A DNA stretch of 64,000 bases from Bacteroidales bacterium. Lineage in GTDB: Bacteria > Bacteroidota > Bacteroidia > Bacteroidales > Lentimicrobiaceae. Position 1 is the stretch's first letter. Each line of letters begins with the position of its first letter. The DNA lies in the NCBI GenBank assembly GCA_016788045.1, contig JAEUTG010000056.1, forward strand, positions 1 through 64,000, in the 5' to 3' direction. This document shows, one piece after another, positions 8,761-17,135 of this stretch. The notes beneath the pieces were generated by a model that was not told where the DNA came from, made no database searches, and worked only from the letters and a program-made list of their open reading frames with translations. The position numbers and the translations under genes are program-made.

Positions 8761-8774
8761 ACTTACGCTTCAGA

Positions 8775-9410
8775 TCACGGTGCCAGTCTTTCCCTGATCC
8801 AGGTTTCCTGATCCTTTCTGAACCTTATCCTGTCGTGCAGACGACTAGGCCTGCCCTGCCAGAATTCAAAAACACCGGGATCAACAACATAACCACCCCA
8901 GTAATCAGGACGTTTGAGCTGACCCGGATCAGACTGAGCCATCAGTTCACTGAATTTTATTTCCAGATCCTCCCTCCCTTCAATAACTTTACTCTGCGGA
9001 GATATGATAGCTCCAATCCGGCTCTCCAATGGCCTGGAATTGAAGTATTTATCTGAAGTGTCAGCTGATTCTCTGCTCACTACACCTTCTACCCTGACCT
9101 GACGCTCAAGCTCCGGCCAGAAAAAAAGCAGTGACACAAACTGATTGGAATCTATATCCCTGCCCTTCCGGCTGTTATAATTGGAATAAAACACAAACCT
9201 GCCCTCATTGAAACCCTTGAGCAGAACAACCCTGGAAGATGGCCTGTTGTGCTCAGATACCGTAGAAAGTACCATGGCCGAAGGCTCCGTTACATTGGCA
9301 TCAACCGCTTCCTTTAACCAATGGCTGAACAATTCTGCAGGGTTGTTTCCTGATGCAGCCTCATTGAGTGTATGCTTGCTGTAATTCAGTCTGATATCGG
9401 CTAGTTCCAT
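8775..9410 (-). CDS. pdxH: Pyridoxamine 5'-phosphate oxidase
   Basis: FMN-dependent oxidase that turns pyridoxamine 5'-phosphate or pyridoxine 5'-phosphate into pyridoxal 5'-phosphate. Family marks are SSRVVLLKGF and FYSNYNSRKGRDI (FMN phosphate and PNP contacts), VSLLFFWPELERQVRVEG, SRPLESRIGAIISPQS, and the C-terminal signature FWQGRPSRLHDRIRF. The 211-residue length and the ending WIRERLAP match E. coli PdxH (218 residues). It is a single gene on the minus strand, convergent with the DUF1858 gene and divergent from the DUF1684 gene. Confidence 0.97.
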   Translation of the reverse strand: MELADIRLNYSKHTLNEAASGNNPAELFSHWLKEAVDANVTEPSAMVLSTVSEHNRPSSRVVLLKGFNEGRFVFYSNYNSRKGRDIDSNQFVSLLFFWPELERQVRVEGVVSRESADTSDKYFNSRPLESRIGAIISPQSKVIEGREDLEIKFSELMAQSDPGQLKRPDYWGGYVVDPGVFEFWQGRPSRLHDRIRFRKDQETWIRERLAP

Positions 9411-9472
9411 CTTTTTTAGCGATCAACAATCAAAAGCTGATTCTGTTCAGTAAAGATGTACCTGATAAATGA

Positions 9473-9480
9473 TAACTTTG
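9473..9480 (+). promoter_or_regulatory. -7 promoter element (TAACTTTG)
   Basis: TAACTTTG is a perfect TAnnTTTG. Because it lies after the first in-frame ATG (9469) of the open frame, it supports translation starting at the later ATG at 9499. Confidence 0.55.
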
Positions 9481-9498
9481 CAGCAAACCCCGCAAGGC

Positions 9499-10128
9499 AT
9501 GAAATCATCCTCAAAACCCCTGATCATGATTTTCCTGCTGCTGCAAACTGCATTGTTTGCCCAGCACTCTTCAGGAAAGCACAAAGCATATTACGAATCG
9601 GTTCAGACAGAAAGAGTTGCCAAGGATGCGGAGTTCAAAAATCCTGATGAGACACCGCTCCCTGAAGAGAAAAGACCGGATTTTACTGGCCTGGATTACT
9701 TCAGGATTTCCGATACCTACAGAGTTACAGCCCACCTCGAAATCTACGATCATCCGGATACCATCAGGATGAAAACAACCACTGAAAGACTTCCCCTCTA
9801 TCTTGTTTATGGCAAGGCACATTTCAGCCTAAAGAACCGGAATTTTACCCTTACTATTTTCAGAAACGTTGGGCTCATGACCAAAGAAGGCTATGAGGAT
9901 TATCTGTTTGTCCCTTTTCGTGATGAGACCTCAGGCAATGGGAGTTATGCCGGGGGCAGGTATGTTGATGCCAGGATTTCCGGTGATTCGACAATTGTGA
10001 TTGATTTTAACAAAGCTTACAATCCCTACTGTATATACAACAGCAAAAGATACAGCTGCCCTGTGGTCCCTGCAGAGAATTTTTTGCCGGTCAGGATAAA
10101 AGCCGGGGAAAAGGATTTTGCACACTGA
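9499..10128 (+). CDS. Exported DUF1684 protein
   Basis: A 209-residue exported protein of the DUF1684 family. The start at 9499 is preferred because it begins a signal peptide (KPLIMIFLLLQTALFAQ) and because a promoter element sits over the alternative start at 9469. The family's conserved C-terminal half is plain: FVPFRDETSG, YAGGRYVDA, VIDFNKAYNPYC, CPVVPAENFLPVRI and AGEK. The N-terminal half has the usual FTGLDYFRISDTYRVTAHLE. The fold is thought to be a beta-sandwich with a conserved DFN-AYNP-C centre; no activity has been established for it as far as I know. It stands alone in front of an outer-membrane protein gene. Confidence 0.85.
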   Translation: MKSSSKPLIMIFLLLQTALFAQHSSGKHKAYYESVQTERVAKDAEFKNPDETPLPEEKRPDFTGLDYFRISDTYRVTAHLEIYDHPDTIRMKTTTERLPLYLVYGKAHFSLKNRNFTLTIFRNVGLMTKEGYEDYLFVPFRDETSGNGSYAGGRYVDARISGDSTIVIDFNKAYNPYCIYNSKRYSCPVVPAENFLPVRIKAGEKDFAH

Positions 10129-10204
10129 GAAATCCTGAGTATATGTTAACAAACAGGAGTCTTTCACGTTACTTCAATACTGAAGAAACTCTTTATAACA
10201 TTTA

Positions 10205-10957
10205 ATGATCCGGAGCAAATACGATTTATCGATAAAAATACTGATTGTGCTGATGATCGGAACCTCAGCAGGTAAAGTCTTCGCACAGAACTACAGATTC
10301 AATGAGAACTGGTTTTTGGGTCCGCAGGTGAATGTCGTTTCTTTCTTTGGGGATCTGAGTGTTCATGATTTTAACCCAACCCGTAAACTGAACGCCGAAA
10401 GCGATTTTGCCTGGGGTGTTCTAGCCGGGAAATCCGTCAATAAGTATCTGGATATCAGAATAACAGCCAATCAGGGGCATATGCGCGGGTCAAATCCGGA
10501 TATCAATATGTACTTCGACAATACATTTATTGAAAGTAATCTGGAGCTGGCGGTCAGCATCACCCGGTTAATAAAACCTAAGAAAAAACCTGAATTCGAA
10601 GTAAAAGTAATCACCGGTATAGGTTTTATCAGTTACCGGTCGATTAAATATAATCTTACTGACAATTCTTTTATCTCAGCCGTAGGATATACTTCTCAAA
10701 AAGAACCTTCCGGAAAAAGGGGATACGGATTTTCAGTACCGGCAGGCCTGGAACTGGATTATTATGCCGGATTGAACTGGGCTCTGAGGACTTCCTTTGC
10801 GTTCAGGCTGCACAACTACGATCAGCTGGATGCTCATATTGGGTCAACCGGAATCAGCGACCGGTATACTGTTTTTTCACTGGGCATTGTGAGGATATTC
10901 AACCCTGCTAAAACCAAAAAACGCGACAAAATATCCGGCGCTCCGGATTCCTTTTAA
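10205..10957 (+). CDS. Outer-membrane beta-barrel protein (PorT-like fold)
   Basis: A 250-residue exported protein with a signal peptide (ILIVLMIGTSAGKVFAQ) followed by alternating strands ending in aromatic residues (NWFLGPQVNVVSFFGDL, WALRTSFAFRLHNYDQLD, YTVFSLGIVRIF). This is the usual look of an eight- to ten-strand outer-membrane protein of the OmpA-like/PorT-like superfamily in Bacteroidota. There is no OmpA peptidoglycan-binding domain. It lies 77 bases after the DUF1684 gene. Its specific role cannot be named. Two short inverted repeats near the stop (arms at 10941-10946 and 10958-10963) might help end transcription but lack a T run. Confidence 0.6.
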   Translation: MIRSKYDLSIKILIVLMIGTSAGKVFAQNYRFNENWFLGPQVNVVSFFGDLSVHDFNPTRKLNAESDFAWGVLAGKSVNKYLDIRITANQGHMRGSNPDINMYFDNTFIESNLELAVSITRLIKPKKKPEFEVKVITGIGFISYRSIKYNLTDNSFISAVGYTSQKEPSGKRGYGFSVPAGLELDYYAGLNWALRTSFAFRLHNYDQLDAHIGSTGISDRYTVFSLGIVRIFNPAKTKKRDKISGAPDSF

Positions 10958-11010
10958 CCGGAGTACAAGGCTAAAAACTGCCTGAAAAGCTTGATAGTAC
11001 TCTGGGTTCG

Positions 11011-11904
11011 TTATTCAGTAGCTCCTGTGTTGATGTCATCGTACACCGCCCTGAACTTCTCAAGCATTGTCTGCCTTTTTCTTGTTTCGTCGGCAAGTTG
11101 AGCCCTCAGGGTAGCTGCCAGGTTCATCAGGCTGCTCCGCTCCTCCATCAGCGACCTGATCATCAAACGCCTGTCATCATCATCTCCCTCATTCACAGCA
11201 TCCTCCGGCACTCCCGCCTGTAATTGGGAAGCCTGAGCTTTTAACCTGTTGGCCAGTATGCGGTTTTCCTCTTCCAGGAGTTCACATTTCTGCAGCATTG
11301 ACTGCATACGCTCCTGATTCAGCTGAATTCCCCTTTCAAGTTCTTCACGAAACTCAAACTCACGTTGTTTTAGTTTGGTTAACTCAAGCTCAGCCATCGC
11401 AACCTGTGACTGTTTTTCGGCAGCAGTGGCCTCAAAACGCGAAATCACCGCTTCTGAGGCTTTTAAACTGTTGCTTTTCCGTATCAGCAGGTAAACCAGT
11501 ATAAGCAGTAAGAACAGCAGAAAAGCAATAAAAGCCTTCATGATTACAGGCATCAACCTGTTGTTACCTGTCTCCCCCGAATCACTGACCTGTAATGACT
11601 GGTCAGCGACAGTTGCCGTCTGTTCAGCGGATAAAGCAGCGATGGTGGCAGAATCAGCTTTTATTCTGCTGTATAGTGAATCAAGAATCTGTGCATCGGT
11701 GAATGCAAGCTTTTCAAGATTATCAGAGAGTCTTTTCAGGTTAATCCATGAATTCACCGTCATGGTATCTCTTATAGAATGAACCTTGCCCAGGTAAAAT
11801 TCCCTTTCATTAATCAGCGCAGAATCAACCTGATAAGAAGACCCTACCGCTTCATAATGAAACAAAACAAAGAAAAAAGAGATCAGCATCAGCGTTGCTT
11901 TCAT
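11011..11904 (-). CDS. Membrane-anchored coiled-coil protein of unknown function
   Basis: A roughly 297-residue protein with a signal peptide or N-terminal anchor (MLISFFFVLFHYEAVG), a periplasmic stretch of about 90 residues with a helical LKRLSDNLEKLAF pattern, one membrane helix (FIAFLLFLLLILVYLLI) near the middle, then a long cytoplasmic coiled coil rich in Glu, Gln, Leu and Arg that continues almost to the C-terminus. ATG at 11904 is chosen because a -7 element (TACTTTTG) covers 11920-11927, which rules out the in-frame start at 11931. I do not recognise the family. The layout (periplasmic part, one helix, cytoplasmic coiled coil) would suit a scaffold or sensor adaptor, but that is inference. 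Confidence 0.55.
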   Translation of the reverse strand: MKATLMLISFFFVLFHYEAVGSSYQVDSALINEREFYLGKVHSIRDTMTVNSWINLKRLSDNLEKLAFTDAQILDSLYSRIKADSATIAALSAEQTATVADQSLQVSDSGETGNNRLMPVIMKAFIAFLLFLLLILVYLLIRKSNSLKASEAVISRFEATAAEKQSQVAMAELELTKLKQREFEFREELERGIQLNQERMQSMLQKCELLEEENRILANRLKAQASQLQAGVPEDAVNEGDDDDRRLMIRSLMEERSSLMNLAATLRAQLADETRKRQTMLEKFRAVYDDINTGATE

Positions 11905-11919
11905 CGCAGGCATTTTCTT

Positions 11920-11927
11920 CAAAAGTA
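11920..11927 (-). promoter_or_regulatory. -7 promoter element (TACTTTTG, minus strand)
   Basis: The plus strand reads CAAAAGTA, that is TACTTTTG on the minus strand, a perfect TAnnTTTG. It places transcription start near 11913, so the coiled-coil gene most likely starts at 11904 with a very short leader. Confidence 0.5.
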
Positions 11928-12011
11928 ACAAGAATTCACTGTTTGGGAGTTACACTCACCCTCTTTTTTAAATTCATTCTGAAAACTCCCGGCAACAAAG
12001 TCATTTTTAGG

Positions 12012-12019
12012 TAATTTTG
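12012..12019 (+). promoter_or_regulatory. -7 promoter element (TAATTTTG)
   Basis: A perfect TAnnTTTG located 20 bases before the ATG of the thioredoxin-like gene, implying a leader of only about 15 bases. Confidence 0.5.
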
Positions 12020-12039
12020 CTCTGATAAAAGCTTCGCCT

Positions 12040-13473
12040 ATGTACTTCAGACTGCGCTTTCTTCTCTTTTTGTTCACCTCTTTCAGCACACTTTTCCTAT
12101 CCACCCTGTACGCTCAGACTGGTTATAAAATCAGCATTCAGATTGAAGGACTGCAGGATAGCCTCATCTATCTGGCCAATTATAACGGTGACAAACAGTT
12201 TATAGTTGATACTGCCTATTTGAAAAAAGGAAACGCTTATGTGTTTGCTGATAAAAAACCCCTTTTGGCGGGCATGTATTTTCTTACCACTGCTGAGAAA
12301 GTAAAATTATTCGATTTCGTCATTGATAAGTCATTGGAATTCACCTTGTCAGGAAAAAGGGACAGGATACCGGCATCCCTCAGTGTAAAAAACAGTCCGG
12401 AGAACAAGGTTTTCTTCGAATATGTTAACTTTCTTGCCGGAAAGCAGAAAGAACAGGCCCGGCTTCTTCAGCTTAAGAAAAACTACCCGGCCGGATCTGA
12501 TTCATTGAAGATCACGGAAGCCAGAATTAATGGGCTGAATGCCGAGGTTAAAAAGTACATTGCGGATCTGATCGAAGCACATCCGGGCAGTTTTGTTTCA
12601 GCTTTTCTCACATCCATGAAAGAACCGGATATTCCGCCGGCCCCGCAACTGTCAGATGGTAAAACTGATTCCACTTTCAGTTACAGGTATTACAAGGCCC
12701 ACTTCTGGGATAACACCAACCTGAATGATGACCGGCTGGTAAGAACTCCACTGCTGCATTCGAAAGTGGAACAATACCTGACACGTCTGACACCACCTCA
12801 ACCGGATTCAGTGATTCAGGCAGTAGACTACCTCTTCAGCATGGCAGGCGATAACATCGAAACATTCAAATACCTGATGTGGTATCTGACTGTTAAGTTT
12901 GAAAGCTCTGAAATTATGGGTTATGATGCCATCTTTGTTCACCTGGTGAATAAGTACTATAACGATCCGAAAATGAGCTGGATGAACAAGACAGTTAAAG
13001 AAAATCTTGAGAAACGGGCTGCGGTGCTTCAACCTATTCTGATTGGCAAACCTGCACCAGAAATGATCCTTTATGACACCCTTCAACGACCTGTATCACT
13101 TCATAAGGTTAACGCAGACTATACCCTTGTATACTTCTGGGATCCCGACTGCAGCCATTGTAAGAAAGAAACCCCGCTGCTGAAAGACTTCTACACCAAA
13201 AACAAAGATCTGCTTAATCTTGAGGTATATGCGGTGTGCATGGACACCTCATGGAAGGATATGAAAAACTACATCATCAGGAACCAGACTTCCTGGATAA
13301 ATGTGAATGGTTTCTACAGCATCACGGAAGACTTCAGGGAAATTTACGATGTTCACAGTTCGCCGGTGATGTATCTGCTCGACAAAAACAAGGTGATTGT
13401 CGCAAAACGGGTGCTTACTGAGCAGATGTCGTCAATTCTCGGAATTCGTACCAAAAAAACAATCATCAAATAA
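12040..13473 (+). CDS. TlpA/thioredoxin-like protein with DUF4369-type N-terminus
   Basis: A 477-residue exported protein. A signal peptide (FLLFLFTSFSTLFLSTLYAQ) is followed by a beta-rich N-terminal region (about residues 28-110) like the DUF4369 domain found in Bacteroidota thiol oxidoreductases. A helical middle region with a DUF5106-like look comes next, then a C-terminal thioredoxin fold from about residue 335. The redox motif is CSHC in YFWDPDCSHCKKETPLL, and the cis-proline appears in HSSPVMYLLDKN. Such proteins act in periplasmic disulfide reduction, for instance in cytochrome maturation or oxidative stress response; the partner is unknown. It is convergent with rplT and shares a strong bidirectional terminator. 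Confidence 0.82.
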   Translation: MYFRLRFLLFLFTSFSTLFLSTLYAQTGYKISIQIEGLQDSLIYLANYNGDKQFIVDTAYLKKGNAYVFADKKPLLAGMYFLTTAEKVKLFDFVIDKSLEFTLSGKRDRIPASLSVKNSPENKVFFEYVNFLAGKQKEQARLLQLKKNYPAGSDSLKITEARINGLNAEVKKYIADLIEAHPGSFVSAFLTSMKEPDIPPAPQLSDGKTDSTFSYRYYKAHFWDNTNLNDDRLVRTPLLHSKVEQYLTRLTPPQPDSVIQAVDYLFSMAGDNIETFKYLMWYLTVKFESSEIMGYDAIFVHLVNKYYNDPKMSWMNKTVKENLEKRAAVLQPILIGKPAPEMILYDTLQRPVSLHKVNADYTLVYFWDPDCSHCKKETPLLKDFYTKNKDLLNLEVYAVCMDTSWKDMKNYIIRNQTSWINVNGFYSITEDFREIYDVHSSPVMYLLDKNKVIVAKRVLTEQMSSILGIRTKKTIIK

Positions 13474-13488
13474 GCCGGATGCGTTATG

Positions 13489-13524
13489 ACAAAAAAAGCT
13501 GCCTGAAAAGGCAGCTTTTTTTGT
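13489..13524. terminator. Bidirectional rho-independent terminator
   Basis: A perfect hairpin with arms of 16 bases around a GAAA loop: A-rich 5' arm ending AGCTGCCT, then AGGCAGCT running into seven T. It can end the thioredoxin-like gene on the plus strand and the thrS-infC-rpmI-rplT operon on the minus strand. Confidence 0.93.
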
Positions 13525-13540
13525 GACTAATACTGATCAA

Positions 13541-13888
13541 CTAATTCCTGACAGCATCCACGATGGCTTTGAAAGCCGCCGGGTGATTCATGGCCAGATC
13601 GGCCAGAACCTTACGGTCAAGGTTGATATTTTTCTGTTTGAGTTTACCCATAAACACAGAATAAGACATATCAAACTGTCTTACACCGGCATTGATACGG
13701 GTGATCCACAAGCTGCGGAAGTTGCGTCTTTTCTGGCGTCTGTCGCGGTATGCATACACCATGCCTTTTTCGTATGCATTTTTGGCAACCGTCCAAACAT
13801 TTTTCCTTCTGCCGAATTGTCCTTTAACGGCTTTCAGGATCTTTTTTCTGCGAGCCCTTGAGGCCACTGAATTTACTGATCTTGGCAT
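13541..13888 (-). CDS. rplT: 50S ribosomal protein L20
   Basis: A 115-residue protein that binds 23S rRNA early in 50S assembly. The N-terminus PRSVNSVASRARRKKILK, the central GQFGRRKNVWTVAKNAYEKG and YAYRDRRQKRRNFRSLWI are the L20 signature, and WITRINAGVRQ follows. Last gene of the thrS-infC-rpmI-rplT operon, followed by a strong terminator. The 210-base gap to rpmI is long for this operon and holds an imperfect palindrome (14041-14072); in other bacteria L20 represses its own operon at an RNA structure, so this spacer would be the place to look here. Confidence 0.98.
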   Translation of the reverse strand: MPRSVNSVASRARRKKILKAVKGQFGRRKNVWTVAKNAYEKGMVYAYRDRRQKRRNFRSLWITRINAGVRQFDMSYSVFMGKLKQKNINLDRKVLADLAMNHPAAFKAIVDAVRN

Positions 13889-14040
13889 TTTGTTTTTGTT
13901 TTTCGCTTTCGCGTTCCCAATCTTTTGAGAATCTTTGATGCAGAAAGCAAGGGTTAATAATTAAACCGAAAAAGTCTGGAAATAGTAAAAAGCCCGAACC
14001 AACAATAAATGAACACTCATTTCTCCGGATTCTTCACTTT

Positions 14041-14072
14041 TTACCTGTCTGCCTGTGACATACAGGCAGGCT
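14041..14072. repeat. Dispersed imperfect palindrome, copy 1
   Basis: The segment centred on GCCTGTGACATACAGGC forms a hairpin with arms CTGCCTGT and ACAGGCAG. A closely similar element lies at 43786-43816. In this copy it sits between rpmI and rplT and is followed by CTTTT, so it might act as a partial terminator. Confidence 0.55.
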
Positions 14073-14098
14073 TTTCACCTTTACTTTTTACTTTAAAT

Positions 14099-14290
14099 CT
14101 AAGCAAGCATTTCCTTTACGTTCTTTGCATCGGCCTTGTCAACGATCGCTGAATAAGTCAGGTTACGTTTGCGCTTGGTCGACTTTTTCGTAAGGATGTG
14201 CCTTTTGTAGGCATGCTTCCTTTTCAGTTTACCGGTGCCGGTTAAATCAAACCGTTTTTTTGCAGCGGATTTCGACTTCATTTTTGGCAT
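14099..14290 (-). CDS. rpmI: 50S ribosomal protein L35
   Basis: A 63-residue basic ribosomal protein. PKMKSKSAAKKRFDLTGTGK, then LKRKHAYKRHILTKK and KRKRNL, are the L35 signature; the length is typical (64-66). It lies 47 bases downstream of infC and upstream of rplT, the standard order of this operon. Confidence 0.98.
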   Translation of the reverse strand: MPKMKSKSAAKKRFDLTGTGKLKRKHAYKRHILTKKSTKRKRNLTYSAIVDKADAKNVKEMLA

Positions 14291-14337
14291 TACAATAGTT
14301 GTTATTGGGTTTATATTGAGTTTTTATTCAAAACTTT

Positions 14338-14934
14338 CTACTTCTTTGGCGCGATAATCATGATCATGCGCTTGCCTTCCAGCAAAGGAAGTTTTTCAAC
14401 TTTTCCATAGTCTTCGAGCAATGATGCAAACTGCAGCAGTTTGATTTCGCCCTGGTCTTTATAGACAATACTCCTTCCTCTGAAGAAGACCTCAACTTTT
14501 ACCTTTGCTCCTTCTTCAAGAAACTTGATGGCATGTTTGAGTTTGAAATTAAAGTCATGCTCATCAGTATTGGGGCCAAGCCTGATTTCCTTCACCACAA
14601 TTTTGGCTGACTTTGCTTTGATCTCCTTCTGCTTTTTCTTGAGTTCGTAAAGAAACTTCTTATAGTCGGTCAGTTTACAAACCGGTGGGTTCGCAGTCGG
14701 AGAGATTTCAACAAGATCAAGCTCCAGACGCTGAGCCATAGCCAGGGCATCCTTAAGATTGTAGATTCCGGCTTCAACATTTTCACCAACAACCCGCACA
14801 ACGGGTGCTTTGATCCGCTCGTTGATAAAATGAGGATCTTCCTTTTTCTTTTGCAAGGGACGCGGGCCCCTTGGGTTTCTGAATGGCGTTGCTATATGAG
14901 TTCCTCCACTGATTAATGAATATTGATTGGTCAA
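14338..14934 (-). CDS. infC: Translation initiation factor IF-3
   Basis: IF-3 binds the 30S subunit and checks the start codon. The N-terminal domain shows HFINERIKAPVVRV, GIYNLKDALAMA and DLVEISPTANPPVCKLTDY. The linker is KKKQKEIK, and the C-terminal domain has KEIRLGPNTDEHDFNFKLK and KVKVEVFFRGR. There is no ATG before the conserved N-terminal domain. The first usable codon in frame is a TTG that directly follows the thrS stop TAA, and an ATC lies a few codons on. A non-AUG start is the hallmark of infC, which in E. coli lets IF-3 repress its own translation. The protein (up to 198 residues) carries an N-terminal extension of about 35 basic residues relative to E. coli. Confidence 0.96.
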   Translation of the reverse strand: MTNQYSLISGGTHIATPFRNPRGPRPLQKKKEDPHFINERIKAPVVRVVGENVEAGIYNLKDALAMAQRLELDLVEISPTANPPVCKLTDYKKFLYELKKKQKEIKAKSAKIVVKEIRLGPNTDEHDFNFKLKHAIKFLEEGAKVKVEVFFRGRSIVYKDQGEIKLLQFASLLEDYGKVEKLPLLEGKRMIMIIAPKK

Positions 14935-16869
14935 TTACTGCATTGCAACAGCAATCTCATTGTTAATCATTTCAATAAAAGCATCTGTTGACATGGTTCC
15001 AAGATCACCGGCTCCATGTTTTCTGACAGAAACACTGCTTTCTGCTTCTTCCTTCTCGCCGACAATCAGCATATAAGGAATTTTACTGACTTCAGCATCC
15101 CTGATCTTCCTTCCGGCCTTCTCGCTTCTTTCGTCAATTTGGCCGCGAATGTCGGAATTATTCAGGAAATTTAAAAGCTTTTTCGAATAATCAAGGTATT
15201 TTTCGCTGATTGGCAGAATAATAACCTGCTCAGGGTTAAGCCAGAGCGGGAAATTTCCGGCAGTATGCTCAATAAGTACCGCAACAAAACGCTCCATTGA
15301 ACCAAACGGGGCCCGGTGGATCATGATCGGCCTGTGCTTCTGGTTGTCGCTGCCGATGTAGTCAAGTTCGAACCTTTCGGGAAGGTTGTAGTCGACCTGA
15401 ATGGTACCCAGCTGCCACTTGCGGCCCAGGGCATCTTTCACCATGAAATCAAGTTTGGGGCCGTAAAATGCAGCTTCACCATACTCAACCACAGCATTCA
15501 ATCCGGCTTCTTTTACAGCCTCGATGATTGCATTCTCTGCCTTTTCCCAGTTTTCTTCGCTACCGATATACTTTTCACGGTTTACCTTGTCACGCAACGA
15601 AATCTGTGCTGTATAATCTTTGAAATCAAGCAGTCTGAAGATATAAAGTACAATATCTATCACAGCAAGAAATTCTGATTTAACCTGATCGGGCATACAG
15701 AAGATGTGGGCATCATCCTGTGTAAACCCACGTACCCTTGTCAGCCCATGCAGCTCACCACTCTGCTCATACCGGTAAACTGTACCAAACTCAGCATAGC
15801 GGATCGGCAGGTCTTTATACGACCTCGGTTTTGAGCTGTATATCTCACAATGGTGAGGGCAGTTCATGGGTTTCAGCATAAACTGTTCGCCTTCGATCGG
15901 GGTGGAAATGGGCTGAAAACTGTCTTTGCCGTACTTCTGGAAATGTCCGGATGTTTTGTAGAGCTCAACATTCCCGATGTGTGGCGTGATAACCGGCTGA
16001 TAACCGGCTTTCTGCTGAACATTACGCAGGAAACGCTCCAGCCTGTCGCGTAAGAGTGCTCCCTTGGGCAGCCACAGCGGTAAGCCTGAACCAACTTTCT
16101 GAGAGAAGGTAAACAGTTCGAGTTCCCTGCCCAGCTTACGGTGGTCACGTTTTTTTGCTTCCTCAAGCAATTCGAGATAATCGGTAAGTTCTTTCTGCTT
16201 TGGGAAAGTAATCCCGTAGATCCGGGTGAGCTGCTTGCGTTTTTCATCGCCACGCCAGTAGGCTCCGGCGATATTCAGCAATTTTACGGCCTTGATCGGG
16301 CTGGTGTCGGGCAAATGGGGACCACGGCAGAGGTCGGTAAAACTGCCCGTTTCATAGAAGGTGATCTGTCCGTCTTCAAGATCGGAGATCAGCTCCAGTT
16401 TGTACTCGTCATTCTTGTTGGTAAAGTAGGCCAGGGCTTCAGCCTTTGAAACTTCACGGCGAAGGTACGCCTGTTTTTCGCGGGCAAGCTCAAGCATTTT
16501 ATCTTCAATGGCTTTCAGGTCGTCGGCCGAAATTTCATGGTCGCCGAAGTCCATATCGTAATAAAATCCGTTCTCAATGTCGGGACCGATTCCGAATTTC
16601 ACGCCGGGATACAGGTTTTCGATGGCTTCGGCCATCAGGTGCGCCGATGAATGCCACATGGTAGCCTTCCCTTCCGGGTCGTTCCATGTCAGCAACTTAA
16701 CTTCGGCATCAGCTGTAATGGGGCGTGTTGCATCCCATACCTCACCGTTCACACTTGCAGAAAGCACATTGCGGGCAAGGCCTTCGCTTATGCTCCGGGC
16801 AATTTCAAGTGCTGTTGTGCCTTCTGTGTATTGCCTTACAGAATTATCGGGCAGTGTAATGTTAATCAT
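14935..16869 (-). CDS. thrS: Threonine--tRNA ligase
   Basis: A 644-residue class II synthetase charging tRNA-Thr. Domains in order: TGS (INITLPDNSVRQY, residues 1-60), the editing domain with the metal motif HSSAHLMAEA (HxxxH) and the later GPHLPDT (matching the DLCRGPH motif), the catalytic core with motif 2 YRYEQSGELHGLTRVRGFTQDDAHIFC, zinc ligands in MNCPHHCEIY, and the motif 3 stretch HRAPFGSMERF. The anticodon-binding domain closes it (PLWLNPEQVIILPISEKY, ISKIPYMLIVGEKE). First gene of the thrS-infC-rpmI-rplT operon. Its upstream region contains a -7 promoter (16906-16913) and palindromes further out. Confidence 0.98.
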   Translation of the reverse strand: MINITLPDNSVRQYTEGTTALEIARSISEGLARNVLSASVNGEVWDATRPITADAEVKLLTWNDPEGKATMWHSSAHLMAEAIENLYPGVKFGIGPDIENGFYYDMDFGDHEISADDLKAIEDKMLELAREKQAYLRREVSKAEALAYFTNKNDEYKLELISDLEDGQITFYETGSFTDLCRGPHLPDTSPIKAVKLLNIAGAYWRGDEKRKQLTRIYGITFPKQKELTDYLELLEEAKKRDHRKLGRELELFTFSQKVGSGLPLWLPKGALLRDRLERFLRNVQQKAGYQPVITPHIGNVELYKTSGHFQKYGKDSFQPISTPIEGEQFMLKPMNCPHHCEIYSSKPRSYKDLPIRYAEFGTVYRYEQSGELHGLTRVRGFTQDDAHIFCMPDQVKSEFLAVIDIVLYIFRLLDFKDYTAQISLRDKVNREKYIGSEENWEKAENAIIEAVKEAGLNAVVEYGEAAFYGPKLDFMVKDALGRKWQLGTIQVDYNLPERFELDYIGSDNQKHRPIMIHRAPFGSMERFVAVLIEHTAGNFPLWLNPEQVIILPISEKYLDYSKKLLNFLNNSDIRGQIDERSEKAGRKIRDAEVSKIPYMLIVGEKEEAESSVSVRKHGAGDLGTMSTDAFIEMINNEIAVAMQ

Positions 16870-16905
16870 CAGAATAATTCAACTTTAAGTTCAGAAAATG
16901 AGGTG

Positions 16906-16913
16906 CAAAGGTA
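16906..16913 (-). promoter_or_regulatory. -7 promoter element for the thrS operon
   Basis: The plus strand reads CAAAGGTA, that is TACCTTTG on the minus strand, a perfect TAnnTTTG, 37 bases upstream of the thrS ATG. A good -33 TTTG is not visible. Confidence 0.55.
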
Positions 16914-16982
16914 AGCAATTCTGCTGAAATACCGGACGAACAGGCGATTTTTATTGCATCAGGGCCTTCTCTTTCACAAATA

Positions 16983-17012
16983 GATATATAACACTATATA
17001 TCAATGAATTGA
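16983..17012. repeat. Two adjoining palindromes upstream of thrS
   Basis: GATATATA-ACAC-TATATATC is a perfect 8-base-arm inverted repeat at 16983-17002. Sharing its last two bases, TCAAT-GA-ATTGA is a second perfect palindrome at 17001-17012. They lie in the 266-base gap between the 3' end of the S24 regulator gene and thrS, about 70-100 bases upstream of the thrS promoter. They may be protein-binding sites; no T run makes them terminators. Confidence 0.45.
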
Positions 17013-17135
17013 CACTATTGTATAGATTTTATGTCAATGCTGATTTCGGGAAATATGCTGTTGCGGGTCGAAAATGCAGGCCGATCACCCCTTATCGAAG
17101 CACAGAAACAGCGATCATTCAGCTGAATTGCTGGT

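Noticed and set aside
10941..11002. Inverted repeats between the outer-membrane protein gene and the coiled-coil gene as a terminator
   Set aside because: The arms are only six bases and no T run follows; termination here cannot be claimed.
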